Assembly (NCBI GenBank): GCA_947494925.1
Contig: CANLWS010000008.1
Coordinates: forward strand, 108,394-172,393
Direction: 5' to 3'
Source of the DNA: an uncultured Alteromonadaceae bacterium
Lineage (GTDB): Bacteria > Pseudomonadota > Gammaproteobacteria > Enterobacterales > Alteromonadaceae
Length of the DNA stretch: 64,000 nt
Below the pieces are notes generated by a model. That model was not told where the DNA came from and made no database searches. It saw only the letters and a list, made by a program, of their open reading frames with translations. Within the stretch, counting starts at the first letter, position 1, and the number at the start of each line of letters is the position of its first letter. The translations under genes and the position numbers were made by a program. Below are positions 17,493-26,012 of the stretch, piece by piece.

Positions 17493-20400
17493 CCATAAAA
17501 CTAAAATGGAAGGGCCTTGGTATACGGCCTTTTTCAGGCGCGGACATCTGTTGGTGTTGAGCATCATGATTCTGTTGGTTGCCGGAATGTCAGCTGTCAC
17601 TACTTTGCCAAGACTTGAGGACCCGCGCATAGATACACGAAATGTACTGGTTCTGACGCCATTTCCTGGTGCGTCCGCGGAACGAGTTGAGGCGTTGGTC
17701 AGTGATGTTCTGGAAGATGAATTGAGGCAGTTATCTGAAATTAAGGAAATTCGTTCCACCTCCCGAGCAGATATTTCGGTACTAAATATAGAGCTGCAAG
17801 CCTATGTGGATAACACGACTAATGAGCAAATCTTTTCTAAAATTCGTGACAGTCTGTCAGACGCTAAACAGCAGTTCCCGGCGGGAGCCGGAGAACCTGA
17901 GCTAGACGAAAAACGTGGCGCAACGTCATTTACGTTGTTGGTGGCGATGAGAGCAACACAAGGCTACGACACGCCTATGTCAATCATGTCCCGCATGAGC
18001 GATGAATTAGCAGACAGGTTGCGCAATGTTCCCGGTACGGAGTTGGTGCGAATTTACGGCGAACTCAGCGAAGAAATCAGTGTTGACATAGATCCTCAAC
18101 AACTCATTAGCGCAGGGCTGAGTATTGCACAGGCCAGTCGATTAGTAGCAGGTGCCGATCCTAAGTTACCTGCTGGTGTGGTGCGAGATGACAAGCAGAA
18201 TGTGCGGGTTCAGGTAGCAGAAGAGCTAAGCCAATTGGACGTAGTAAGAAACATTCCTCTCAACGTCTCATCAGACGCCAATTTCCTGCGTCTTGGAGAC
18301 ATTGCAGAAATAAGCCGTAAGTGGCAGGACCCACCTAATGATATTGCCTTATTGAACGGCGAACGGGTGGTGTTTGTCGCAGCTCGCATGCAACCCACTG
18401 TGCGGGTGGATGTATGGACTGAAAATACCAAAAAGGCGTTGGCAAGTTTTGACCAGACATTTGCGGGCACAGTGTCGGCAGATATAGTGTTTGAGCAGAA
18501 TCTGTACACTGAGGCTCGTTTATCTGAGTTGACCTCTAATCTGCTGATGGGTAGTTTGGTGGTAATGGCTGTGGTACTGGTCTTTATGGGGATACGCTCG
18601 GCCTGGATTGTAGGGTTGGCTTTACCACTTTGTGCAGCCTTTGCCATATTCTCCTTAAGCTTTTTCGATGAACAAATTCACCAAATGTCCATCTTTGGGA
18701 TCATTATCGCCATCGGGCTTTTGATAGACAATGCGATTGTTATCACGGACGAAATCCGGGCAAATTTGCTAAATGAAGAAAATTCCCGTCAGGATGCTCT
18801 GGTTATCAGCATAAAACATCTGTTCAGTCCTTTACTGGCCTCGACCTTAACCACCATTCTGGGCTTTATGCCTATTTTCTTATTACCAGGTAATATTGGT
18901 GACTTTATCAGTTCTATTGCTGTTAGCGTGGTAATGGCTTTAGTAGGGTCCTTGTTTATTTCATTGACCATTATCGCAGCGCTTGCTGCGCGGTATTTGC
19001 CTAGGCCAAAAGCTAATCAGAAAGTGCGTTGGATAAAATCAGGCATAAGCTTCCCATTATTGAGTGACTGGTATCGGCATTGGCTGGCAAGACGCCTGCA
19101 AAAACCCTTGTTACCGATAGTGGTGGCAGTGGTATTACCCATTACGGGTTTTGTGTTGTCTGGCCAATTGGGTAACGTTTTCTTCCCTAGTGCGGACCGT
19201 GATCAGTTTGAAATATATGTGTGGATGCCAAATGGTACTGCATTGACTGAAACCCACTCCATTGTCCGGAAAATGGATCGTGATATTCGACAAAAAAGTG
19301 CGGTCAAGCAGGTAACCTGGTTGGCAGGCGCATCAGCGCCGTCGGTTTATTACAATCAAGTGATGACCAGAGATAACTCACCGAACTTCGCAAATGCAGT
19401 GGTGACTGCCTCCTCAGTTGACGAAGCTGCACACCTGATTGCAGAGTTGCAACGTGACATGGATGAGGCATATCCAATGGCTAAAACTGTGGTGCGGGCA
19501 TTTGGTCAGGGTCCACCTATTTCTGCACCTATTGGAGTAGAAATTTATGGTCCCGACATCGAAACGCTAAACACGGTGGGAGAGCAGGTCAGATTAGCTA
19601 TGTCGCAGCTACCTGGAATTACAAATACTATAGCCTCTACTACTTTGGGAGAGCCAGAGCTTAGAATGTCCGCAACACGGGACGTCAGCTCGCTAGCAAA
19701 TATGTCGTTGTCGGATGTGGCGACACAATTACAGGCGTCGTTAGACGGCGTCTTGGGCGGGTCAATATTGGAAGGAACTGAGGAGATACCAATTCGTATC
19801 AGAGTGCCGGAGGCGATGCGCAATAACCTTACTCAGGTTGGAGCGACGCCATTATTGACTCAGGATTTGGCAAATCAGCAAAGATGGTTACCTGTTTCAG
19901 CTATTGGTGATTTTGAATTGCGTCCCAGTATCGCAGGAATTACGCGCATCAATGGAGAAAGAGCAAATGTGGTAGAAGGATTCCTTTTACCAGGCGCCAC
20001 GGCGGTAGATGCTGCAAATACGCTACAAAAGAAATTGCAGGAAAAGCAATTTGAATTGCCCGTCGGATACAGAATAAAACTGGCTGGTGATGCCGATGAG
20101 CAGAAAGAGGCGCTGGGGTTACTCGCCACATACGCACCTGTATTGCTGGTACTGATGATCACCACTTTAATCCTTACCTTTAACAGTGTGACCCTGGCAA
20201 CTGTAATAGGAAGCGTGGCGTTTTTATCTGTAGGCCTGGGCATGTTCAGTCTCTGGTTATCAGGTCTGCCGATTGGCTTCAACCCGCTTTTAGGCAGCGC
20301 TGGCTTAATTGGGGTAGCTATAAACGGCTCAATCGTTGTTATTGCCGCAATTCGCGCGAATGAAAAAGCCAGTCTCGGAGATGTAAGCGAAATTGTCCGT

Positions 20401-20649
20401 GAAACGATGGGATGTAGTCGACACATTTTGTCCACTACCTTTACTACCGTGGGCGGTTTTATCCCACTATTGCTGTTCAGCGAAGGCACCTTCTGGCCGC
20501 CACTTGCGGTAGTTCTGGCGGGTGGTGTTGGTTTTTCTGTCATCTTGTCCCTGGTCTTTACACCACTGGTAGCCGGTGCGATCGCTAAACGAGAAGGCAA
20601 CAAGCTGAAATCAGCGCTACCGACTCAGATTGCGGTAAATCCAGCGTAA
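17485..20649 (+). CDS. RND efflux transporter permease
   Basis: This is a 1054-residue RND-family inner-membrane pump with two homologous halves, twelve expected membrane helices and large periplasmic loops. I chose ATG 17485, which overlaps the adaptor stop; the frame is open back to 17404 but that part lies inside the adaptor gene. Compared with AcrB, TM4 reads GLLIDNAIV, so the Asp407/Asp408 pair is Asp415/Asn416, and TM10 reads GVAINGSIV, where Lys940 is replaced by Asn947. The proton relay therefore differs from the drug-pump paradigm. Exported substrates are unknown; control by the adjacent TetR protein is likely. Confidence 0.93.
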   Translation: MNSHKTKMEGPWYTAFFRRGHLLVLSIMILLVAGMSAVTTLPRLEDPRIDTRNVLVLTPFPGASAERVEALVSDVLEDELRQLSEIKEIRSTSRADISVLNIELQAYVDNTTNEQIFSKIRDSLSDAKQQFPAGAGEPELDEKRGATSFTLLVAMRATQGYDTPMSIMSRMSDELADRLRNVPGTELVRIYGELSEEISVDIDPQQLISAGLSIAQASRLVAGADPKLPAGVVRDDKQNVRVQVAEELSQLDVVRNIPLNVSSDANFLRLGDIAEISRKWQDPPNDIALLNGERVVFVAARMQPTVRVDVWTENTKKALASFDQTFAGTVSADIVFEQNLYTEARLSELTSNLLMGSLVVMAVVLVFMGIRSAWIVGLALPLCAAFAIFSLSFFDEQIHQMSIFGIIIAIGLLIDNAIVITDEIRANLLNEENSRQDALVISIKHLFSPLLASTLTTILGFMPIFLLPGNIGDFISSIAVSVVMALVGSLFISLTIIAALAARYLPRPKANQKVRWIKSGISFPLLSDWYRHWLARRLQKPLLPIVVAVVLPITGFVLSGQLGNVFFPSADRDQFEIYVWMPNGTALTETHSIVRKMDRDIRQKSAVKQVTWLAGASAPSVYYNQVMTRDNSPNFANAVVTASSVDEAAHLIAELQRDMDEAYPMAKTVVRAFGQGPPISAPIGVEIYGPDIETLNTVGEQVRLAMSQLPGITNTIASTTLGEPELRMSATRDVSSLANMSLSDVATQLQASLDGVLGGSILEGTEEIPIRIRVPEAMRNNLTQVGATPLLTQDLANQQRWLPVSAIGDFELRPSIAGITRINGERANVVEGFLLPGATAVDAANTLQKKLQEKQFELPVGYRIKLAGDADEQKEALGLLATYAPVLLVLMITTLILTFNSVTLATVIGSVAFLSVGLGMFSLWLSGLPIGFNPLLGSAGLIGVAINGSIVVIAAIRANEKASLGDVSEIVRETMGCSRHILSTTFTTVGGFIPLLLFSEGTFWPPLAVVLAGGVGFSVILSLVFTPLVAGAIAKREGNKLKSALPTQIAVNPA

Positions 20650-20708
20650 TTGCGTTAAGCTATACTTTACGGAGGAGACCATCACATCGGGTTAATGAGA
20701 TTAGTGAA

Positions 20709-20825
20709 ATGAAAAAAGCGATACTTTCCTGGTGGCAAACTGATTGTGCATACTGCCGTAAACTCAGGGCAATTGTGCTTTGGGGGATATTGATGTTAGT
20801 GGTGTATTACTATGTCTGGCTCTGA
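20709..20825 (+). CDS. Small membrane peptide with CxxC motif
   Basis: This short reading frame encodes 38 residues: a polar N-terminus with CAYC (residues 13-16), then a hydrophobic helix (AIVLWGILMLVVYYYVW) ending at Leu38. ATG 20709 is the only start between the upstream stop and the helix. Its last 14 nt overlap the start of the DUF2982-like gene, which suggests coupled translation. The ribosome binding site is weak (TGAGAT region). The cysteine pair could bind a metal or form a disulfide on the cytoplasmic side. I do not recognise a family. Confidence 0.5.
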   Translation: MKKAILSWWQTDCAYCRKLRAIVLWGILMLVVYYYVWL

Positions 20826-21507
20826 TGATAACGATTTGATCCAAATTCGCGCTACCTCTAAGCGTAATGGAGTAACCTCGGTCATTATTGGCCTGGTGGG
20901 GTTACTGGTAGCAGTTTTACTACTGACATTGTTACCTAAGAGTGCCTATTTGGTGGGAATATTTGCAGCGAGCGCCTCAATAGTGTCGCTGTTGATTGGC
21001 TGGTTCAAAATACGCGAACCTGACTACAGCATTGAGATATCCAGAGATACAATATTTTATCGTCACCGCCATGGCCAATGGCAGGTTGACTGGAATAACG
21101 TCCACCGCATTGACACGCCGAAAATACACTCGGGCATCGAGCACAAAGCATTGGGTATGGTGGGGATTCGACTTAAAGATTATCAGCCTTTGCTCGATTC
21201 CATTTCTCCGCGCTTGGCAACCAATTTGTTGCTGGAACAACGCCCGCTCTTATTGCAAGGTGACAACAACTGCAATACAGGTGCCTGTTACAGCGCTACC
21301 TTAATCGAAGATGATGTGCATAAACTGCCAGACGGAAAAGTCATTAAAGGAATAAAGGCGATGTTGGCAAACAGGATGGAGAAACTGCGCAATAATCTGG
21401 GTTTTGATTTGTTCATTTCAGCAGCAGAAATCGATCGGGATACGGAGCAATTTGTGACTTTGTTAAAGCAATGTCAGGCTCGCGTACTATCATCAACTGA
21501 ATCCTAG
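20812..21507 (+). CDS. DUF2982-like membrane protein
   Basis: This is a 231-residue protein with two closely spaced N-terminal membrane helices (about residues 20-40 and 45-62) followed by a cytoplasmic PH-like beta domain (REPDYSIEISRDTIFYRHRHGQWQVDWNNVHRI, residues about 67-100) and an alpha-helical tail. It appears to belong to the DUF2982 group found in Vibrionaceae and Alteromonadales; this is recalled from family knowledge and not searched. The start overlaps the 38-residue membrane peptide. Function unknown. Confidence 0.65.
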   Translation: MSGSDDNDLIQIRATSKRNGVTSVIIGLVGLLVAVLLLTLLPKSAYLVGIFAASASIVSLLIGWFKIREPDYSIEISRDTIFYRHRHGQWQVDWNNVHRIDTPKIHSGIEHKALGMVGIRLKDYQPLLDSISPRLATNLLLEQRPLLLQGDNNCNTGACYSATLIEDDVHKLPDGKVIKGIKAMLANRMEKLRNNLGFDLFISAAEIDRDTEQFVTLLKQCQARVLSSTES

Positions 21508-21558
21508 TTTCATTTTAAGAGAAGAAATGCGCCGTTTTAATTTGCCAGGTCAGCAAAG

Positions 21559-24500
21559 CTATAATTCCACCAGTTCATTCAGATGTTTTTCGGTTTCTGA
21601 AATAACCAGCTCTGCTTCTATCACAAGAGATGGGATGCGTTCGGCCACATGATGAACCTGGTCACATTTCAGTGCACCTTCAATTTCGTCGCATAACGCA
21701 AGCAGTTTAGGCACGCCTGTATAACAGCAGGCACCGTGCAATTTATGCACAATGGCCTGAACTTCAGCAAGGTCATGCTTTTTCCAGTTCACTTCAATGT
21801 CGTCAATAAGTTTAGGGAGTTGCATTGAAAACTCACTTAAAACCTCTTTGGCTGCATCAAAATTATGATTTGCCCGCTTCATTGCCAGCTCCCAATCCAG
21901 GCTGGGCAAAGAGAGGGGTTTATGTTCTTGTTGCAGACACCAGCGTTTTATCAAGTTGACCAGGTCATTCAAATCAATCGGTTTTGGTAGATAGTCATCC
22001 ATACCCGATGCAAGTAATCTTTCCTGCTCTTCTTTAAACGCGTGGGCAGTCACTGCAATAATGGGAGTGCCGATATTAAGTTCTGTCTGACGGATAAGTT
22101 GGGTTGCCTGCAGGCCATCCATGTTCGGCATTTGCACATCCATCAAGATCAGATCAAATTCCTGTTGCTCGCAAAGTGAGACAGATTCGCTGCCGCTAAA
22201 TGCGAGTGTCAGCTCCAGTGACGAGGGTTTGAACCAGGTTTTCAGGAGTTTCAGATTCATTTCCATATCGTCAACGGCAAGTACTTTGGCTCTTGGCAGT
22301 TCCATCAGTCGCTGCTGCAACTGCGTTTTCTCAGTCTGTTTCGGTTTGTGCAGCAGGTTGTCCAATTTGATTGGAGTCAGTGGCAATCGAATCTGACTTT
22401 CTACCTTTGATACCAGGTCAGGCCTTTCTGTTAGTGGCTCAGGACCGGAATAGAGCAGCATTTTGCGACTCGCGTTAATGTTATCCAATATTGCATAAAT
22501 GCTTTCTCTGTTTGCCAGATCCGCTACAGGCAAGGTGGCAAATAACATATCGAAGGAACCTGAGGCAGAAAACAATTCATCCAATGTCCCAATTTCCGAG
22601 ACTTTGCACCCCACCATTTCCAAAATAGTTTTCGACGACGACCTGGTCACTGAATTCAAATCTAGTAAAAGCACCTGTTTACCTGTCCAATCTGGTGCAT
22701 TTAAATATGAGCACTTGGTGCTTAACAGGTTCGTGTTTAACGTGACAGTAAAACAACTCCCTTCTCCGGGTGTTGTAGTCAAAGTGATTTTACCATGCAT
22801 CAATTTAACTAGTTGTTGGCAGATCACTAGTCCCAATCCAGTCCCCTGATAAGAACGGCTTAGTGCATCGTCTACCTGGGTAAAGGCGTTGAATAGCTTT
22901 TTACGATCCTGGGGGCTGATCCCAATCCCGGTATCTTCGATTTTCAGCGTCAACTGAAACATGCCGTGATCCAGTGTTTTCCCGGCTGCGCTCAGGCGTA
23001 TATATCCTGACGAGGTAAATTTGAGCGCGTTACTTAATAAATTATTCAGTATTTGTTTTATCCGCGTCACATCACCTATCAATTTGTCTGGTAAAGCACC
23101 AAGTTCAAACACAAACTCGAGTTTTTTCTGGTGCGCTGTTTTTGCCATCAGATTGACCATTTCTTCGAGTAACTGATTGGGTGAAAAGGGTTGGTTGTTA
23201 ATTTGCAGCTTGCCGGCTTCTATTTTGGATACATCAAGCACGTCGTTAACAATCGCCAGCAGATTGTCTGCCGCATTGTTGATAATCATCACCTGCTCTT
23301 GTTTCTGGGCTGGCAAGTCAAGTTGCGTCAGCTCCCGGCTGAAACCGAGAATTGCGTTGAGAGGTGTGCGAATTTCATGACTCATGTTGGCCAGAAATTG
23401 AGATTTTATATGGCTCGCTTTAATTGCATCTTTTCGGGCTATATCAAGACGCACATTTTGTTCTTCGATAAATTCCATATTGTTGCGCAAGTCATTGGTA
23501 GCTTGCTGGATTTCACGCTCCAGTTGACCGCGACTTTTGTCCATCAAAGCCAAGGAAAATAACCCGGCTTCAAGAAAAACGCCAATCTGGAAACAATAAG
23601 TTGTGAAAGAGTTAGAGGGGAAAAACCCCACCAGACTTAACATGCCTATCAATGCACAACAGGCTAGAATACTCCAGGCAAAAATGAAATATTTGGCAGG
23701 CTGGAAATGATTGAAGAAACTTTCGAACCCGGCGAAGAGGTAGCTGCTAATAGCCAGTATACTAACCAGGTAAACCAGTCCATTCTGCCACAATGGTGGC
23801 AGCAAGTTGAGCATTGAACACAGACCTAATACAGCCAAAACAATGATATTGGCGCGAATCATCGGTGTCGACTTAGGTGCATTGTCTGGTGCGTCGAGAA
23901 AGGTGTAAGTAAAGACTCCTGAACCAATGCCCAAAGCCACAAATATCAGGTCTATATGTTGACTTAGCCAGCTAGTAAACCCCAAAGGAAACAAAACTTG
24001 CAGATGGCCCCCCCAAACAAACTGCCATAAAATTGCGGTGCTGATATACCCAACATAGGCAAGCAGGCTTTTTTCCCTGTTGCCAAAATAAAGTACAAAG
24101 TTGTAGATGGCCAGGATCAGCAAGCCACCATAAAACAAACCCCATAAGATATTATCGTAAAAATTGAGTTTGATATGTGTTGTGGCAGGTTGAATGTCTA
24201 TTGGTGCGATAAGACTGTTTGAAGCACTCTCTATTCTGACGAAAAGAGACACGGGAATGGCATAAGGAAGATCTAAGGCCATAGTTGGATAGCGATAGCT
24301 TTGATTAAGCCTGGCTTTTCCCTGTTGGCTACGCTGCACCACTTTTCCATCGATCACCAGATAAAAATCGACTATATCCAACTGGGTAAATCCCAAATCA
24401 ACTACCCAGTTTTTGGTGTCAGTTACGTTACTGAAAGTCGCACTTAACCAGAGCCCTGAGTCTCTGAAACCATAGTTGGGGTTCAGAATTGGTTGCCAGA

Positions 24501-24687
24501 CAAACTCCTCATGAAGTAGAAGAACTTGGTCAATGCTGTATTGTTGGTCTGTCTCAGGGAGGACTTTAAAGTAAGTCGACAAACGCACGGCCTCATCATT
24601 GTTGATCAGTTGTACAATATTTTGTGCAACCGCCACAGAAGTCAGCATTACCCACAACAGTGCAATCAGCTTTACCTTGCCTAACAT
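21559..24687 (-). CDS. 7TM hybrid sensor histidine kinase with REC and Hpt domains
   Basis: This is a 1042-residue phosphorelay kinase. After a signal peptide (1-21) come a 7TMR-DISM extracellular domain (about 30-165), seven membrane helices (about 180-385), a short coiled coil, HisKA with H437 in FLANMSHEIRTPLNAILGFS and HATPase (N box DVTRIKQILNNLLSNALKF, G box DTGIGI and GTGLGL). A degenerate receiver-like segment (about 670-770) has no phospho-Asp. A true REC has D850 (LILMDVQMP). A C-terminal Hpt has H981 (IVHKLHGACCYTGVPKL), a sequence that closely resembles the BarA Hpt. A role as a BarA-type regulator is inference. The response regulator is not in the window. Confidence 0.92.
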   Translation of the reverse strand: MLGKVKLIALLWVMLTSVAVAQNIVQLINNDEAVRLSTYFKVLPETDQQYSIDQVLLLHEEFVWQPILNPNYGFRDSGLWLSATFSNVTDTKNWVVDLGFTQLDIVDFYLVIDGKVVQRSQQGKARLNQSYRYPTMALDLPYAIPVSLFVRIESASNSLIAPIDIQPATTHIKLNFYDNILWGLFYGGLLILAIYNFVLYFGNREKSLLAYVGYISTAILWQFVWGGHLQVLFPLGFTSWLSQHIDLIFVALGIGSGVFTYTFLDAPDNAPKSTPMIRANIIVLAVLGLCSMLNLLPPLWQNGLVYLVSILAISSYLFAGFESFFNHFQPAKYFIFAWSILACCALIGMLSLVGFFPSNSFTTYCFQIGVFLEAGLFSLALMDKSRGQLEREIQQATNDLRNNMEFIEEQNVRLDIARKDAIKASHIKSQFLANMSHEIRTPLNAILGFSRELTQLDLPAQKQEQVMIINNAADNLLAIVNDVLDVSKIEAGKLQINNQPFSPNQLLEEMVNLMAKTAHQKKLEFVFELGALPDKLIGDVTRIKQILNNLLSNALKFTSSGYIRLSAAGKTLDHGMFQLTLKIEDTGIGISPQDRKKLFNAFTQVDDALSRSYQGTGLGLVICQQLVKLMHGKITLTTTPGEGSCFTVTLNTNLLSTKCSYLNAPDWTGKQVLLLDLNSVTRSSSKTILEMVGCKVSEIGTLDELFSASGSFDMLFATLPVADLANRESIYAILDNINASRKMLLYSGPEPLTERPDLVSKVESQIRLPLTPIKLDNLLHKPKQTEKTQLQQRLMELPRAKVLAVDDMEMNLKLLKTWFKPSSLELTLAFSGSESVSLCEQQEFDLILMDVQMPNMDGLQATQLIRQTELNIGTPIIAVTAHAFKEEQERLLASGMDDYLPKPIDLNDLVNLIKRWCLQQEHKPLSLPSLDWELAMKRANHNFDAAKEVLSEFSMQLPKLIDDIEVNWKKHDLAEVQAIVHKLHGACCYTGVPKLLALCDEIEGALKCDQVHHVAERIPSLVIEAELVISETEKHLNELVEL

Positions 24688-24803
24688 TCACTTAATTCCA
24701 GTCCATATCCGCCTCCATTAAAACATTGCCTGCTAAGCTATGGCAATCGCTTCAATTAGGATAAAGTAATTATTATTACTTCTCGGATATAACAGGAAAT
24801 ATA

Positions 24804-25916
24804 ATGCGAAGACTGATGTCATCGATTTTCTTAGGTCTAACTAGCGTACCTGCGTTGGCGTTGCCACTGGATAAATTGAATTTACCTGAAGGGTTTCACA
24901 TAGAAGTGTATGCCAGCAACGTTAAAAACGCGCGACAAATGGCGCTGGGTAGCAAAGGTACGGTATTTGCCGGAAGCCGCGGCGCTGGTTTAGTGCATGC
25001 TGTTGTGGACAATGACCTTGATGGCAAGGTTGATGAAGTGTTTGTCATTGCAAAAGACCTCAATATGCCGTCGGGACTGACCTATAAAGACGGGGATCTA
25101 TATGTGTCTGAGGTGAGTAAAATTCATAAATTTCCAGACATTGAACAGACGATGCGACAGTCACCTAAGTCAGAGATAGTGGTCAAAGGGCTTCCTTCTG
25201 ACAGACATCACGGTTGGAAAAATATCGATTTTGGGCCGGACGGCAAGCTTTATGTACCTGTCGGTGCACCTTGCAATATCTGCGTGACTGTAAAGGGAGA
25301 AAAGTTTGATAATCCGGACTATGCCTCAATTCTTCGTTTCGATCTGGCAACAGGTGAAAAAGAATTGTTCGCTAAAGGTGTACGCAATAGTGTGGGATTC
25401 GATTGGCATCCGACCACCAAGGAATTGTGGTTTAGTGACAATGGACGTGATTGGATGGGAGACGAGTTACCACCATGCGAAATCAACAGAGTGAGCATGA
25501 AAGGTCAGCACTTTGGCTACCCGTACTTTCACGGAGGCTATGTGGCTGATCCCGAGTTTGGAATGGATAAGAAAGCAGAAGACTACGTTGTCCCTGCTAA
25601 AAATTTAGGTGCCCATGTTGCACCGTTGGGTATCCATTTCTATGCTGGGAGCATGTTTCCTGAGGAATACAAACAACGTTTATTTGTGGCTGAACACGGC
25701 TCCTGGAATCGATCAAAGAAATCGGGTTATCGGGTCATGATGGCGACCGTAGAAAATAATGAAGTCACCGATTACAAACCTTTTATTGAGGGATGGCTTG
25801 AACAGGATGACAGTGTTTGGGGACGTCCGGTTGCAATGTTGGCTATGCCCGATGGTAGTTTGCTGGTATCTGATGATTTCGCTGACACCATTTATAGGGT
25901 AACCTACAAAAACTAG
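24804..25916 (+). CDS. Secreted PQQ-dependent sugar/sorbosone dehydrogenase-like protein
   Basis: This is a 370-residue exported beta-propeller of the soluble glucose/sorbosone dehydrogenase family. A signal peptide (MRRLMSSIFLGLTSVPALA) is followed by LNLPEGFHIEVYASNVKNAR and repeated propeller blades including RSVGFDWHP-like (RNSVGFDWHPTTKELWFSDNGRDWMGDELP) and HGSWNRSKKSGYRV. The GPDGKLYVPVGAPCNIC segment holds a cysteine pair. Such enzymes bind PQQ and calcium and oxidise sugars in the periplasm; the substrate here is unknown and PQQ synthesis genes are not in the window. It is transcribed alone, divergent from the hybrid kinase. Confidence 0.88.
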   Translation: MRRLMSSIFLGLTSVPALALPLDKLNLPEGFHIEVYASNVKNARQMALGSKGTVFAGSRGAGLVHAVVDNDLDGKVDEVFVIAKDLNMPSGLTYKDGDLYVSEVSKIHKFPDIEQTMRQSPKSEIVVKGLPSDRHHGWKNIDFGPDGKLYVPVGAPCNICVTVKGEKFDNPDYASILRFDLATGEKELFAKGVRNSVGFDWHPTTKELWFSDNGRDWMGDELPPCEINRVSMKGQHFGYPYFHGGYVADPEFGMDKKAEDYVVPAKNLGAHVAPLGIHFYAGSMFPEEYKQRLFVAEHGSWNRSKKSGYRVMMATVENNEVTDYKPFIEGWLEQDDSVWGRPVAMLAMPDGSLLVSDDFADTIYRVTYKN

Positions 25917-26012
25917 ATGTATTTGATGGTGGTTTGTTTACCACTATTACACACAGAACAGTGCTCTGAAATCAGAACCAATAAATATAATAAATCGGCT
26001 TAATAATTCATC

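Noticed and set aside
19875..20603. A 242-codon frame on the minus strand within the RND permease gene
   Set aside because: It is a long shadow of the permease reading frame in antisense; its translation is rich in Ser/Pro/Thr and shows no domain.
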